NCBI GenBank assembly: GCA_023382535.1
Contig: JAHDWA010000066.1
Location: 1 to 49,503 of the forward strand
Direction of reading: 5' to 3'
DNA: 49,503 nt
DNA from: Anaerolineae bacterium
GTDB lineage: Bacteria; Chloroflexota; Anaerolineae; 4572-78; J111
Shown here: in pieces, positions 17,952-25,940 of the stretch
Position numbering within the stretch: the first letter of the stretch is position 1
Layout: the number at the start of each line of letters is the position of its first letter
Notes under the pieces: model-generated
What the model saw: only the letters and a program-made list of their open reading frames with translations
What the model was told of the DNA's origin: nothing
Database searches by the model: none
Program-made: the position numbers and the translations under genes

Positions 17952-19799
17952 TTATTCCAGCTGCTCTTCCAAAGATTTAGTAATAGCCAGGGCAGCGGTG
18001 ACATGCTCCAGTTGAACCAGTGACTGCCCCTGAGCAATAGCCAAGTCGCCTGCCGCACGCACTAAGCCACCCAACTCGCGCAGATGTAGACTTAGATGGT
18101 CGGGTTTGCCAGCTCGTTTGACGGCCTGAGCAATGACGGTATCAACCGCAGCCTGCGAAAAGGGTGGAATTTTGCCGTCTTTGTGGACTCCTTGGGCTAT
18201 AAATTGAGCTAAACTGGCTCGATTCTCTGGGGAGTCGGGCATACTGCTGGCTGTGACAATTTCGTAGCCGTAACCGCGAATGCGCGAGCGCAACGCCGGG
18301 TGCATCTTTTGCACATCTTCCATATTGCCCGCAAGCACTAGTACAAAATCACAGGGTACGGGCGCTGTGCGCACCATGCTGCCGCTGCTACCTAATGAAC
18401 GCCCAGTGATAGGCAACTGCTTTTCCTGGATAGCAGTTAGCAACTGCTGTTGGCTCTCCATGCTCAAGGTACTGACCTCGTCAATGAAGAGCACCCCGCC
18501 GTGGGCCAGGTGAATTGCCCCCGGTTCAACGAGTTGATGTGGCGGCGCTTCTCTGCCACCACTCTGAAAGGGGTCATGGCGGACATCTCCTAGTAAAGCC
18601 CCGGCGTGAAAGCCGGTAGCGTCTATGAACGGAGCGCCGCGTTCAGGGGGGTGATGAACGAGTAGTTTAGGGGTTATCCATTGCCCAACCGGCATTAGTC
18701 GGGGCCGGAGCCATAACAATCCTAACAAAATAATGGTAAAGACAGTCGGATAAACGAGGCCTCCTTGGCTGTAACTGAAAGCGGCGCCGGCAATCCCCAA
18801 GCCAACAAAGAGCAACCACCACATAAATTTAACTGTAATTTGGGCTTGGCGCCGGGCATGATGAATTTGTTCAATGCGGTCTGGGCCTGTCCCGGCGGGG
18901 ATACGTTGAATCAAAGGGCTAATGGGTTGCTGGGAATTGGGCAAGACCAGCACATCCTCTAAATCTTCAGCCGGCAACATCTGGGCCATAGCCGAGGCTA
19001 ACATACTCTTGCCAGTCCCAGCTTCCCCAATCATAAGGACAAATCGCCTCTGTTTAGCCGCTAAGCGAATAATTTTTACGGCCTTTTCCTGACCGACGAC
19101 CTGAGAGAGTAAATCAGATGGAAGCGAGATATCGGCGGTAGTAGTCCATCCTTGAGATAAGTCCGTTAAGTTAATTGTTTGTTGGGCCATCTGGGCTGAA
19201 GCGCCATTAGCGCGGGCAGCGTGATATTGTAGATAGATATTTTCAGCAGTGGCCCAGGTAGTTTGCAATTTTTGAGCCGCTTCAGGATAGCTTTTTTTTA
19301 ATTCTACCGCTAGTAGATGACTGCCAATAGTTCGATAGGGGTCAGATGGAGGTTGACTGGCCGCAGCCGCGAGTAGACTCAAAGCCAGTGGTAATCGGTC
19401 CGGTTGTTGACGCCATAGAACGACAGCGCTGTGTAAAATTGCTTCTTTTAATTTTACTGCCGTCGCTGCATCAGACAGAATAGTTTCATAGTCATTCAGC
19501 AATTGAGGCCGCCGATTTAAGAGCAATGCGAAGCCATTCGCCGCACCTTCGCGTACATTGCGTTCGGCATCCTGAGCCAGTTGGCAGAGCAGTGACCACG
19601 CTTGTTCCGGGAGCAAAGCTTCGGCAGCTTTTTGAGCAGCAACCCAGCGGGCCTGCCAGGCTTGGTGTTGCGCCAAATCCGGCAGGTCAGCCGGGTTTTG
19701 GGCTAATTGAGTGCGTAGAAGAGGCAATAAGGCTAAATCTACACTCGGATTGTTAGCGCACTGGACTAATTGCAGGGTGAAATGGTGCCACAGGTTCAC
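17952..19799 (-). CDS. LonB-type membrane AAA+ ATPase lacking the protease domain
   Basis: Residues 1-200 are helical and HEAT-like. An AAA+ domain typical of archaeal-type LonB follows: Walker A GEAGTGKS at 258-265, two transmembrane helices at about 324-343 and 350-364 inserted between Walker A and B exactly as in LonB, Walker B VLFIDE at 436-441, the [14 protein letters not shown] helix, and the arginine-finger region [11 protein letters not shown] near 503-513. LonB continues with a Ser-Lys peptidase domain; here the protein stops right after the lid helices. It is thus a membrane ATPase without proteolysis. Its GTG start overlaps the previous gene by 4 bp. It belongs to a cobalamin-riboswitch operon, so a role in cobalt/cobalamin handling is possible (inference). 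Confidence 0.85.
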   Translation of the reverse strand: MNLWHHFTLQLVQCANNPSVDLALLPLLRTQLAQNPADLPDLAQHQAWQARWVAAQKAAEALLPEQAWSLLCQLAQDAERNVREGAANGFALLLNRRPQLLNDYETILSDAATAVKLKEAILHSAVVLWRQQPDRLPLALSLLAAAASQPPSDPYRTIGSHLLAVELKKSYPEAAQKLQTTWATAENIYLQYHAARANGASAQMAQQTINLTDLSQGWTTTADISLPSDLLSQVVGQEKAVKIIRLAAKQRRFVLMIGEAGTGKSMLASAMAQMLPAEDLEDVLVLPNSQQPISPLIQRIPAGTGPDRIEQIHHARRQAQITVKFMWWLLFVGLGIAGAAFSYSQGGLVYPTVFTIILLGLLWLRPRLMPVGQWITPKLLVHHPPERGAPFIDATGFHAGALLGDVRHDPFQSGGREAPPHQLVEPGAIHLAHGGVLFIDEVSTLSMESQQQLLTAIQEKQLPITGRSLGSSGSMVRTAPVPCDFVLVLAGNMEDVQKMHPALRSRIRGYGYEIVTASSMPDSPENRASLAQFIAQGVHKDGKIPPFSQAAVDTVIAQAVKRAGKPDHLSLHLRELGGLVRAAGDLAIAQGQSLVQLEHVTAALAITKSLEEQLE

Positions 19800-20911
19800 A
19801 GCGTCGAACGTTGAGGCTTTAAGGTTGAACGACCCAGCTCATTTTTGTTGCGGCCAAACGGGGAGCGTAACCCAATGAGGATACCCACAAAGACAATCAA
19901 CACCAGGTAGATCGTCGTTTTGATTTTGACTGAGAGCGGGGGATCAACAGGTTGAACTTCGACTACTTTGGTCAGGTCTATCATCCCGACGGCGCTGCTG
20001 GCTTGGAGTTGTACTTCGTGTTCGGCCCCATCGAAGAATTGGAAGTCGAACTGGGTCTGGCCGGTGGGTGCGTATAGATTAGCGGCAAAGACAGGTTTTT
20101 CATCCTCAATGTGCCAGAATTTGACTGCAAAGGAAGTGTTGGGGACCGGCGCACCGCTACTGTCAGTGGCCGCGAAGTTAAGGTTGCTGAGCGTGCCGAC
20201 CTTCCCCGCGCCAGGATTCATCGAATAGGTTAAGGTTAGATCCTTGTTGGTGACGCTTTCGGTGAAGGGTTCGGCGCTCATGGCGTCGTGCTCACCATGC
20301 TGAGCCTGAGCAATTGAGGGCAGACTACCTATGAGACCAACGCCCAAGACCATTAAAACTAAACCCACGGTAGCCATCCGCTGTGCTCTGGCCCCATTAC
20401 CGATAACCACGCCGGCGACGAGACCGATCGCCAGCAACACCGCCACAAAAATGATCAGGTTGATAAACTCGTTGAAGTTTTCGCTCAGGTCGAGGCTAAG
20501 GGTGTTTTGGAAAGAGGGCGTGGCTGCATCCCGGCCAGCTTCAAGCTGGAAACTGTACTGACCTCGGATGGGGTAAATGTAATCAAACTCAAATCGGCCA
20601 TCGGGTAATACGCCCTCGTAGCGCAGCAGAGTTGTATTTTCAACAATCGGAAAATCGGTGGAGAGGATAGGATTGCTAGCCGGAGCATCAAGACGCAGTT
20701 TGAGAAAGGCGTTGGGCACAGTCTGCCCGTTGGCATCCACCACAGTTAGAATGGTGCGAACAAAGGTTTTGTCGGGTCCAATTGGGCCAAGTTGGCTAGC
20801 GGCAGGGGCCGTTTCTAAAGTAACTGATAGGTCGCTCTGACCTTGAACTGGAGTCACAAGAAACAAAACCATCAATAACAAAACAAGTCTGATTATTCTT
20901 TTAACTCTCAT
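19796..20911 (-). CDS. Exported YtkA/FixH-like membrane protein in the cobalamin-riboswitch operon
   Basis: Signal peptide at 1-24, a beta-rich extracellular segment to about 145, two helices (about 148-170 and 178-200), then a His/Asp/Glu patch ([13 protein letters not shown]), a second beta-rich segment with the YtkA-like start [12 protein letters not shown], and a last helix at about 333-352. The pattern of paired Ig-like segments resembles YtkA/FixH extracytoplasmic domains. It occupies the position where cbtA is usual after cbtB, 10 bp downstream, but is not recognisably CbtA. The histidine-rich loop suggests metal contact. Overlaps the AAA+ ATPase gene by 4 bp. Confidence 0.7.
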   Translation of the reverse strand: MRVKRIIRLVLLLMVLFLVTPVQGQSDLSVTLETAPAASQLGPIGPDKTFVRTILTVVDANGQTVPNAFLKLRLDAPASNPILSTDFPIVENTTLLRYEGVLPDGRFEFDYIYPIRGQYSFQLEAGRDAATPSFQNTLSLDLSENFNEFINLIIFVAVLLAIGLVAGVVIGNGARAQRMATVGLVLMVLGVGLIGSLPSIAQAQHGEHDAMSAEPFTESVTNKDLTLTYSMNPGAGKVGTLSNLNFAATDSSGAPVPNTSFAVKFWHIEDEKPVFAANLYAPTGQTQFDFQFFDGAEHEVQLQASSAVGMIDLTKVVEVQPVDPPLSVKIKTTIYLVLIVFVGILIGLRSPFGRNKNELGRSTLKPQRSTL

Positions 20912-20921
20912 AATTGTCTCC

Positions 20922-21116
20922 TTAATGGCAAGGAACTACATATAAGCTATGACGCAACTCATGGAACGAGTCGTGCAGTGGGGGGTAGCTGGTAAAAAGG
21001 ACAGCCCAAACCACAACCGCCGCAACAACAAGGACCACACTTATCTGGACAAAGGCATTTAAAGTAATACCAAAAGTTTGAGTGCTATATTCGTTTAAGG
21101 TTTTATACATTTTCAA
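20922..21116 (-). CDS. cbtB: CbtB-like small cobalt-transport protein
   Basis: A 64-residue protein with one helix (about 22-45) and a C-terminal histidine-rich tail (LHDSFHELRHSLYVVPCH), the hallmark of the CbtB family, which is found under cobalamin riboswitches and thought to take part in cobalt uptake. CAGGAG precedes the ATG. The next gene on the strand is 10 bp away. Identification rests on the tail motif together with the riboswitch 150 bp upstream. The usual partner CbtA is not seen. Confidence 0.85.
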   Translation of the reverse strand: MKMYKTLNEYSTQTFGITLNAFVQISVVLVVAAVVVWAVLFTSYPPLHDSFHELRHSLYVVPCH

Positions 21117-21136
21117 CTCCTGTCTATCCGAATAAT

Positions 21137-21235
21137 TTAAAAAGAAAAACCCGACCTCTCAGAATCATAAGGGCGGGTAGCCAAAAGAAAATATAGGGCG
21201 AATAGATAAACGGACGATTGACGACGACGAGCCAT
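21137..21235 (-). CDS. Possible 32-residue leader peptide between riboswitch and cbtB
   Basis: ATG with a GGGAG ribosome site 6 nt upstream opens a short frame coding for a basic, then hydrophobic peptide (begins MARRRQSSVYLF) and ends in TAA inside the U-tract of the downstream terminator. Such placement recalls leader ORFs of attenuators, but the composition could equally be chance. Low confidence that it is translated. Confidence 0.3.
   Translation of the reverse strand: MARRRQSSVYLFALYFLLATRPYDSERSGFSF
21138..21180 (-). terminator. Intrinsic terminator of the cbtB riboswitch
   Basis: On the minus strand ACCCGCCC pairs with GGTCGGGT (one mismatch) around a 14-nt loop and is followed by TTTTTCTTTTT. 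It lies between the cobalamin aptamer and cbtB and is the likely expression platform. Confidence 0.8.
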
Positions 21236-21261
21236 GCTCTTACTCCCTTCCACGAGGTTGT

Positions 21262-21465
21262 AATGAGCCAATAGAGGCGGGCGACCTGGCTTCCACGATT
21301 TACGATTTTGGATTTACGATTTTGGATTTATAAGGTCATAAAATCCAAAATCTAAAATCTAAAATCTAAAATGGGTTACAGTTACGGGACAGCGCCGGAC
21401 TTACACCGGCTTCGCCGTTACCACCCGTGCCATCCGGGACAACGGGTGCCTCTACTGAGTCTCTT
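21262..21465 (-). ncRNA. Cobalamin riboswitch upstream of cbtB
   Basis: The minus strand carries the conserved core with GCCGGTGTAAGTCCGGCGC followed by TGTCCCGTAACTGTAA (about 21411-21377) and a B12-box-like segment GCCAGGTCGCCCGCC (about 21291-21276). A 10-bp closing stem pairs CAGUAGAGGC (5' side, about 21457-21448) with GCCUCUAUUG (21278-21269). The variable arm between core and B12 box is made of heptanucleotide repeats (see separate entry). An intrinsic terminator follows, so high cobalamin should switch off cbtB and the two genes behind it. Confidence 0.92.
21297..21372. repeat. Heptanucleotide-repeat hairpin inside the cbtB riboswitch
   Basis: Repeats of the type GATTTTGGATTTACG on one arm face AAATCCAAAATCTAAAAT on the other with a short loop, forming a long imperfect hairpin. 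It fills the variable peripheral arm of the cobalamin aptamer. A near-identical repeat hairpin lies at the same place in the second riboswitch (36934-37012). Confidence 0.8.
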
Positions 21466-21479
21466 TAATTATCTACCGC

Positions 21480-21507
21480 ATTATATAATGTTAATATGGA
21501 AACGCAA
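21480..21507 (-). promoter_or_regulatory. Promoter of the cbtB riboswitch transcript
   Basis: On the minus strand TTGCGT (21507-21502), a 16-bp spacer and TATAAT (21485-21480) end about 20 bp before the first base-paired element of the riboswitch. Confidence 0.6.
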
Positions 21508-21618
21508 ATTAACTTTTAGAGAAAATTAGAGCCTATGCAAAAATAAGGTAAGTGCCAAGGATGTGGATCGCTTAAACCTTAACTATCCTTGTCTTAATTT
21601 GTCAGATACCCGTTGGGG

Positions 21619-21633
21619 CTTACAATTTGTAAG
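21619..21633. promoter_or_regulatory. Perfect 15-bp palindrome before the rhodanese gene
   Basis: CTTACAA-T-TTGTAAG, immediately followed by GATAAT (21633-21638), a likely -10 box, about 26 bp before the ATG. The arrangement suits an operator bound by a repressor; no matching regulator gene is adjacent. Confidence 0.55.
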
Positions 21634-21663
21634 ATAATAGTCACTAAACAGAGAGGTTTAAAA

Positions 21664-22109
21664 ATGTTCTCTACACGTTTAATCTTTTTAATGTATTAAC
21701 TATTCTGGTCGTGACTGGATGTGGTGCGGCTGACACGCCTGCCGTCTCCAATTCCGCCCCGACAGATATTTTTGTCCTGCCCAAAAACGCCGATGGCTAT
21801 GTTGACATCACTGTTGAGCAACTAAAGTCAGCATTGACCAACAAGAACTTTAGCCTGATTAATACCCACATTCCGTATGAGGGGGAACTACCTCAAACCG
21901 ATGCCTTCATTCCCTACAACGAGGTCGAAGCTAACCTCAGCCAACTTCCCGCCGACAAAAACGCCCGGATTGTGCTCTACTGTCGCAGCGGCCGCATGAG
22001 TACTGAAGCAGCCCAAACCCTGGTGAACTTGGGTTATACCAACGTAGTGGAGGTTGACGGGGGTATGCAAGCCTGGGAAGCTGCTGGAAATGAATTAATT
22101 ACGAAATAG
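21664..22109 (+). CDS. Rhodanese-domain lipoprotein, signal peptide split by a one-base deletion
   Basis: Exported single-domain rhodanese. The frame from 21711 gives TGCG, the polar linker and a complete rhodanese domain with active-site loop CRSGRMS, and GGMQAWEAAG near the end. The true start is most likely the ATG at 21664 with AGAGAGG upstream; that frame meets a stop after 11 codons. Restoring one T in the T5 run at 21685-21689 joins both into a perfect lipoprotein signal (…FFNVLTILVVTGC). So the gene is either broken by a one-base deletion or carries a sequencing error. It would transfer sulfane sulfur outside the membrane. It converges with the thioredoxin-cytochrome gene. Confidence 0.8.
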
Positions 22110-22146
22110 AGAGGCAAAACTGGCGGAACGTCGTATGTGAGCAAGC

Positions 22147-22973
22147 TCATTCCGGCGTCGCCATCGGAAAGGGTTGCTGCTGCGTCACCTGCCACTGAAA
22201 CAGACGGCTCTGCTCCGACCAGAGACTCTTGAAGTAGGCAATCACGGCTCGGATTTCGGCGTCGTTTAACTTATCGCCAAAGGGGGGCATGGTCAGTGGA
22301 CTGTCAGGCGGCTTGAGTGGGTCACGGAAACCATCGCGGATAATCTCGTAGAGCAGCCCGTCGGCGTGATGCCAGGTGTGGCCGGTGTCGTCGTGAGGGG
22401 GCGCCGGCATATTACCGTTAGCGTCAGGCTGTTTCCAGTTCGGTTGACCTTCGGCGTTTTGGCCGTGGCAGACCGCACACTGCCCAAGATAAACTTGGCG
22501 GCCCAAAGCAATCTCAGCCGCATCGAGCGTAGGGAGGGGGGAAGAGTTGCTGAAGCGGTTGCCGAGACCTGTTGATCCATGGCCGCAGCCAAAGCTTGCT
22601 GCAAAGCCTCCGCCAACTGCTCCGCCGATTGCGGTCCAATGAAGCGGCTCACTTCCTGGCCCTGCGGGTCAATGAGCAAGATGGTCGGGTGGCCCTGAAT
22701 CCGATAGGCCCGCATAATGGCCGGACCGTCCCCTTCATTGGCGTTAATCCGTTGAAAGGCAAGCTGGTCGCCAAATTGTGTCTCTAGCCCATCCACGATA
22801 GGCTTCATCGTTGCTCAAGGCGCTCAGGTATCAGTGTAAATGAAGACCAGGGTGGGTTGTCCGGGCTGCCCCAAGATAAGAGAATTTCCTCCACAACTCG
22901 CTACCCCTAGTACGACTGAACTAAGCAATATCAGAGTAAAGAGCCAAAACGTCCTTTTGAAGGTTTCGCGCAA
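22147..22973 (-). CDS. Thioredoxin-cytochrome c fusion lipoprotein with U-A-P-U active site (candidate selenoprotein)
   Basis: Read from TTG at 22973 (AAGGGA upstream), the protein starts with a lipoprotein signal ending VASC, then a thioredoxin-like domain: VFIYTDT-UGA-AP-UGA-ATMKPIVDG. The UGAs (22826-22824 and 22817-22815, residues 50 and 53) take the place of the CxxC cysteines. The cis-Pro loop GHPTILLID follows. An 8-bp hairpin (22804-22786) with loop GUG begins 10 nt after the second UGA, SECIS-like. Near 22536-22541 a C6 run must gain one base to join the cytochrome c part, which has CAVCH and the Met ligand in TMPPFGDKL. Together about 275 residues. It follows the DUF411 gene in the SCO/oxidase operon. 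If UGA is not read as Sec, only fragments would be made. Confidence 0.8.
22786..22804 (-). promoter_or_regulatory. SECIS-like hairpin of the thioredoxin-cytochrome gene
   Basis: AGCCUAUC pairs with GAUGGGCU (8 bp, one G-U) around the loop GUG. The loop starts 19 nt after the second UGA and 28 nt after the first, within the range known for bacterial SECIS elements, and begins with G as they require. Confidence 0.6.
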
Positions 22974-23019
22974 CGTTTTTCCCTTTCGAAAATAGACCGT
23001 CGACCACCAAGTCAGTAGA

Positions 23020-23103
23020 TAGAAGATAGTGGATAGCGGATAGAAAGAAGGATAGTCGCAAACAGTTATTTTCTATCTTCCATCTACCATCTGCTATCTT
23101 CTG
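23020..23103. repeat. Hexanucleotide-repeat hairpin (GATAGn type)
   Basis: Left arm with units such as AGAAGATAGTGGATAGCGG (23021 onward) faces a right arm CTATCTTCCATCTACCATC (23073 onward), giving an imperfect stem of about 30 bp. It lies between the DUF411 gene and the thioredoxin-cytochrome gene. Same style of construction as the heptamer hairpins in the riboswitches but with a different unit. Confidence 0.75.
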
Positions 23104-23104
23104 T

Positions 23105-23587
23105 TTAGGGGTAACTGGCAAAAACCTCTGTTTTGCCCGATTTATCAAAGGCAACCACTTCGTAAGGCTGGGGGGCAGTCCCGGCCACTTCCATGCCCGG
23201 TGAGCCGACCGGCATCCCCGGTACAGCCATTCCTATAATGTCGGGCCGTTCGGCCAAGAGCCGCCGAATCTCGGCCACGGGTACGTGCCCTTCCACGATA
23301 TAGCCATCTACGATGGCCGTATGGCAAGCCTGGAGTTGGGGAGGTATCTGATAACGGGCTTTTACTGCTGTCAGGTCTTGGGTATCTCCCACCTTTACGG
23401 TAAAGCCGTTTTCTTTGATATAGTCACTCCAGCCGCCACAGCAGCCTCAGGTGGGGGACTTGTAAATGGTGATCTCCGGTGATGAGTCTTCTGGTTGAGC
23501 CAGTGTTGTGGCAGGAGCAGTCCCACCACACGCTGCCAACAGCAACACCCCCAGCAGCCCCATCCCTAAAAAAAGTAGTCGCCACAT
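23105..23587 (-). CDS. DUF411 metal-binding lipoprotein with U-G-C-C motif (candidate selenoprotein)
   Basis: Read from ATG at 23587, the protein has a lipoprotein signal ending LAAC, a short linker and the DUF411 domain. The domain's signature, normally YKSPTCGCCG, here reads YKSPT-UGA-GCCG: the first cysteine codon is TGA (23449-23447, residue 47). Behind it the family pattern is intact: ACHTAIVDGYIVEGHVP and AVPGMPVGSPGME. Total 160 residues, normal for the family. DUF411 proteins occur in copper and heavy-metal resistance loci. A 6-bp hairpin directly abuts the UGA, but I found none at the classical SECIS distance. Lies 33 bp after the SCO1 gene; likely the same operon. Confidence 0.82.
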
Positions 23588-23620
23588 AAGCTATTATCTC
23601 CCTATAAATAGTAGACTTGA

Positions 23621-24279
23621 CTAACTTGACTTCTGTTTGAGCAGGTAGAGCAGATCACTCTGCAAATCTTCAGCCGTTAATTCGGAAGGGTACGTCAGCC
23701 ATAACTCACGCTGAGGCGTCACCAGATAGACCCGTCCAGTGTGCATGACCAAATAAGCGGGGGACGCCTGGGCCTGGTCAGGAGCAGCTTGGTCGTGGTT
23801 CTGATGGGCTGACGGCTCAGGCGCCTGTTCTTTGTCAGCGTAAGCCCAGAAAGATTTTAGCACGGCTTCCGTTTTGACAAAATCATCGGTCAGACCAATA
23901 AAGTCGGGGTTAAAATTACTCAGGTAGCGGGCTAAAACCTCGGGCGTGTCTCGCTCCGGGTCAACGGAGATAAAGATAAAGCGGACACCCGCTTGCTCAG
24001 CCGGGTCTAAACCGGCCAAAGCCTGTCTCACTTTGGCTACGGTTAAGGGGCAGACATCCGGGCAATGAGTGTAGCCAAAGAAGATCAAAGCAATTTTGCC
24101 CTCCAAATCACTCAGGCGAAAGAGCGAGCCATTGGTAGCTCGTAGTTCAAAGTCGGGCGCCGGCACAGGCGGATCAAGCAGGTTGCCCTTGTATTCGTAG
24201 GCCGCCTGACAACTGACGCCGAATAGGGCTAACCCGGCCAGAACAATGACGAGCCAAAACCAATAACTGACTTCTCCAA
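23621..24279 (-). CDS. SCO1/SenC-type copper chaperone lipoprotein, possible frameshift in signal
   Basis: Copper-binding thioredoxin-fold protein that assembles CuA-type centres. The domain has the copper ligands CPDVC (in FFGYTHCPDVCPLT) and His in YLVMHTGRVYLV; a His-rich insert (HQNHDQ) precedes it. The frame extends upstream of the GTG at 24166 through a clear lipoprotein signal ending GVSC. The best start, TTG at 24279 with AAGGAG upstream, is one base out of frame; adding one base to the A4/T4 run at 24256-24259 gives a continuous signal (MEKSVIGFWLVIVLAG). An ATT start at 24280 would avoid the frameshift. Follows the multicopper oxidase gene by about 20 bp. Confidence 0.85.
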
Positions 24280-24298
24280 TAAAGATCTCCTTGTTGAC

Positions 24299-25765
24299 TT
24301 AAGTAATCTGAACCACATTCATCATCCCCGCTTCCATATGGTAGAGATGATGACAGTGATGCATCCAATCGCCCGGATTATCGGCCACAAACTCAATGCT
24401 GGCCTGGCCCATGTGAGCGGCTACCATGATCGTGTCTTTGCGCAGGCCAGGACTACCGACTACCTCAAAAAAATGGCCGTGCAAATGCATCGGGTGCGGC
24501 ATCGGGCTGTGGTTGAGGTAGTTGATCCGTACCCGTTGGCCTCGCTTGACTACCAATTCATCCGTATCAGGGAAGGTTTTGCCGTTGATCGTCCAATCGG
24601 GCGACATCATCCCGCCCGATAAAACCAGGTCAAAGATCTGGTCAGGTTGGGCTGAGGCGGGTGGGGTCAACTCTGCTTCAGGTAGGCCGGTCAAGCGGCC
24701 ATAATCATTCCAACGCAAGTTCTCGGGCAGATTGTCGCCGCTGTCCTGGGTGCTGGCTGAGTCGCTGTAGACAAAGGTCGCCAGGTTAACCGCCTCGGAG
24801 AGATCGCTGATAACCGCATAAAGTGCCCATCGGCCAGGATTGGCGGCGGTGAACGCCACGTCGTAGCGTTCACCCATGCCAATCCACAACGCGTCAACCT
24901 CCAGCGGCTCAATGGGACGGCCATCGGTGTGGGTGAGGGTTAGGGTGTGGCCGGCCAGGCGCAGGCCGAAAGTGGTAGCCGCCGCCGCGTTAATCAAGCG
25001 CAGCCGTATCCGCTCACCTCGTTTGACGACAAAGGGTTCCGCCGCCTCAATGACCTGTCCGTTGACAGTGAAAGCGTGGTAAATCGGCTCGGTCAGTGGA
25101 CCTTCGTCCGATGATTGGCCGTGCCCCTTCATCCCCTGCCCCATCATGCCGCCCATCATCGTACTAGGGCGTCGCTCTTTAGCCGCCGGGCCGCCGCCAT
25201 CCACCATCACCCAATCGTCCAGCACCAGGGTATATTCTCGGTCGTAAGCGCCCCGCTCTCGTTTCGGCTCGATAATCAACGGGCCGACCAACCCCTGATC
25301 CAGTTGGTAGCCCACGTGCGGGTGATACCAGTAAGTACCGCTGGGCCGAGCCACAAATTCATAGGTAAAGGTTTCGCCAGGCTGGATGGCCGGCAGGGGC
25401 ATATCCGGCACGCCGTCCATCGCGTTTGGCACAGGGACGCCGTGCCAGTGGATGGTGGTCGGTTCGGGCAGGTTGTTGGTTAGGATGACACGTAAAGTAT
25501 CACCCTCCGTCACCCGGATTTCCGGGCCGACCGGCTGACCGTTGTACGTCCACGCCTTAAATTCACCCGTACCGAGGTCAACCGGCGTCACAGCAGCGGT
25601 CAGCTTAACCTCACGCACGCGACCACCGCTTAACGTAGGGGTGACAGTGACGCTGGCTTCCTCAGCAGTGACAAGACTCTGGCAAGCTACCAAGAGAGGG
25701 CTGCTCAGAGTCGCTAAAGCCAGGCCACCGCTCCTTTTCAAAAAATCCCTGCGGCTAAATTTCAT
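24299..25765 (-). CDS. Multicopper oxidase (CotA/CueO-like) with Tat-lipoprotein signal
   Basis: Three-cupredoxin copper oxidase of 488 residues. The N-terminus carries the twin-arginine motif RRDFLKR and a lipobox LLVAC. Copper sites are complete: HWHG, WYHPH, HPMHLHGH and HCHHLYHMEAGM, which includes the type 1 axial Met. A Met/His-rich stretch (MMGGMMGQGMKGHG) near residue 205 resembles the methionine-rich insert of cuprous oxidases such as CueO. It would oxidise Cu(I) or organic substrates on the outer face. It heads a minus-strand operon with SCO1, DUF411 and the thioredoxin-cytochrome gene. Confidence 0.93.
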   Translation of the reverse strand: MKFSRRDFLKRSGGLALATLSSPLLVACQSLVTAEEASVTVTPTLSGGRVREVKLTAAVTPVDLGTGEFKAWTYNGQPVGPEIRVTEGDTLRVILTNNLPEPTTIHWHGVPVPNAMDGVPDMPLPAIQPGETFTYEFVARPSGTYWYHPHVGYQLDQGLVGPLIIEPKRERGAYDREYTLVLDDWVMVDGGGPAAKERRPSTMMGGMMGQGMKGHGQSSDEGPLTEPIYHAFTVNGQVIEAAEPFVVKRGERIRLRLINAAAATTFGLRLAGHTLTLTHTDGRPIEPLEVDALWIGMGERYDVAFTAANPGRWALYAVISDLSEAVNLATFVYSDSASTQDSGDNLPENLRWNDYGRLTGLPEAELTPPASAQPDQIFDLVLSGGMMSPDWTINGKTFPDTDELVVKRGQRVRINYLNHSPMPHPMHLHGHFFEVVGSPGLRKDTIMVAAHMGQASIEFVADNPGDWMHHCHHLYHMEAGMMNVVQIT

Positions 25766-25802
25766 ATTCGATCAGATATCTGTTCTGTAGAATTCCTACG
25801 AA

Positions 25803-25831
25803 ATTGTAGTAAATGACCTGGGAAATGTCAA
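25803..25831 (-). promoter_or_regulatory. Promoter of the multicopper oxidase operon
   Basis: On the minus strand a perfect TTGACA (25831-25826), a 17-bp spacer and TACAAT (25808-25803), about 38 bp before the start codon. It looks constitutive rather than MerR-controlled, since the spacer has normal length. Confidence 0.75.
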
Positions 25832-25873
25832 ACCTATTGAGATTGAGTGTGCCAGCTTGATTGATTTTGGGGC

Positions 25874-25904
25874 TTGACCTTCAAGTTACTTGAAGGTGTA
25901 TAAT
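25874..25904 (+). promoter_or_regulatory. MerR-type promoter with 19-bp spacer (regulator's own)
   Basis: TTGACC (25874-25879), 19-bp spacer and TATAAT (25899-25904). The spacer contains the dyad CCTTCAAG-TTA-CTTGAAGG centred between the boxes, the classic site of metal-sensing MerR proteins. Confidence 0.9.
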
Positions 25905-25940
25905 TATTTTTATGATAATTTGAGCGTACGGAAGATAAAA

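Noticed and set aside
22147..22808. Separate thioredoxin and cytochrome c genes
   Set aside because: The frames overlap by more than 200 bp and one added base in the C6 run gives a single sensible chain; independent starts lack ribosome sites and complete domains.
21297..23103. CRISPR array
   Set aside because: Repeats are 6-7 nt, contiguous and palindromically arranged; there are no spacers and no cas genes.
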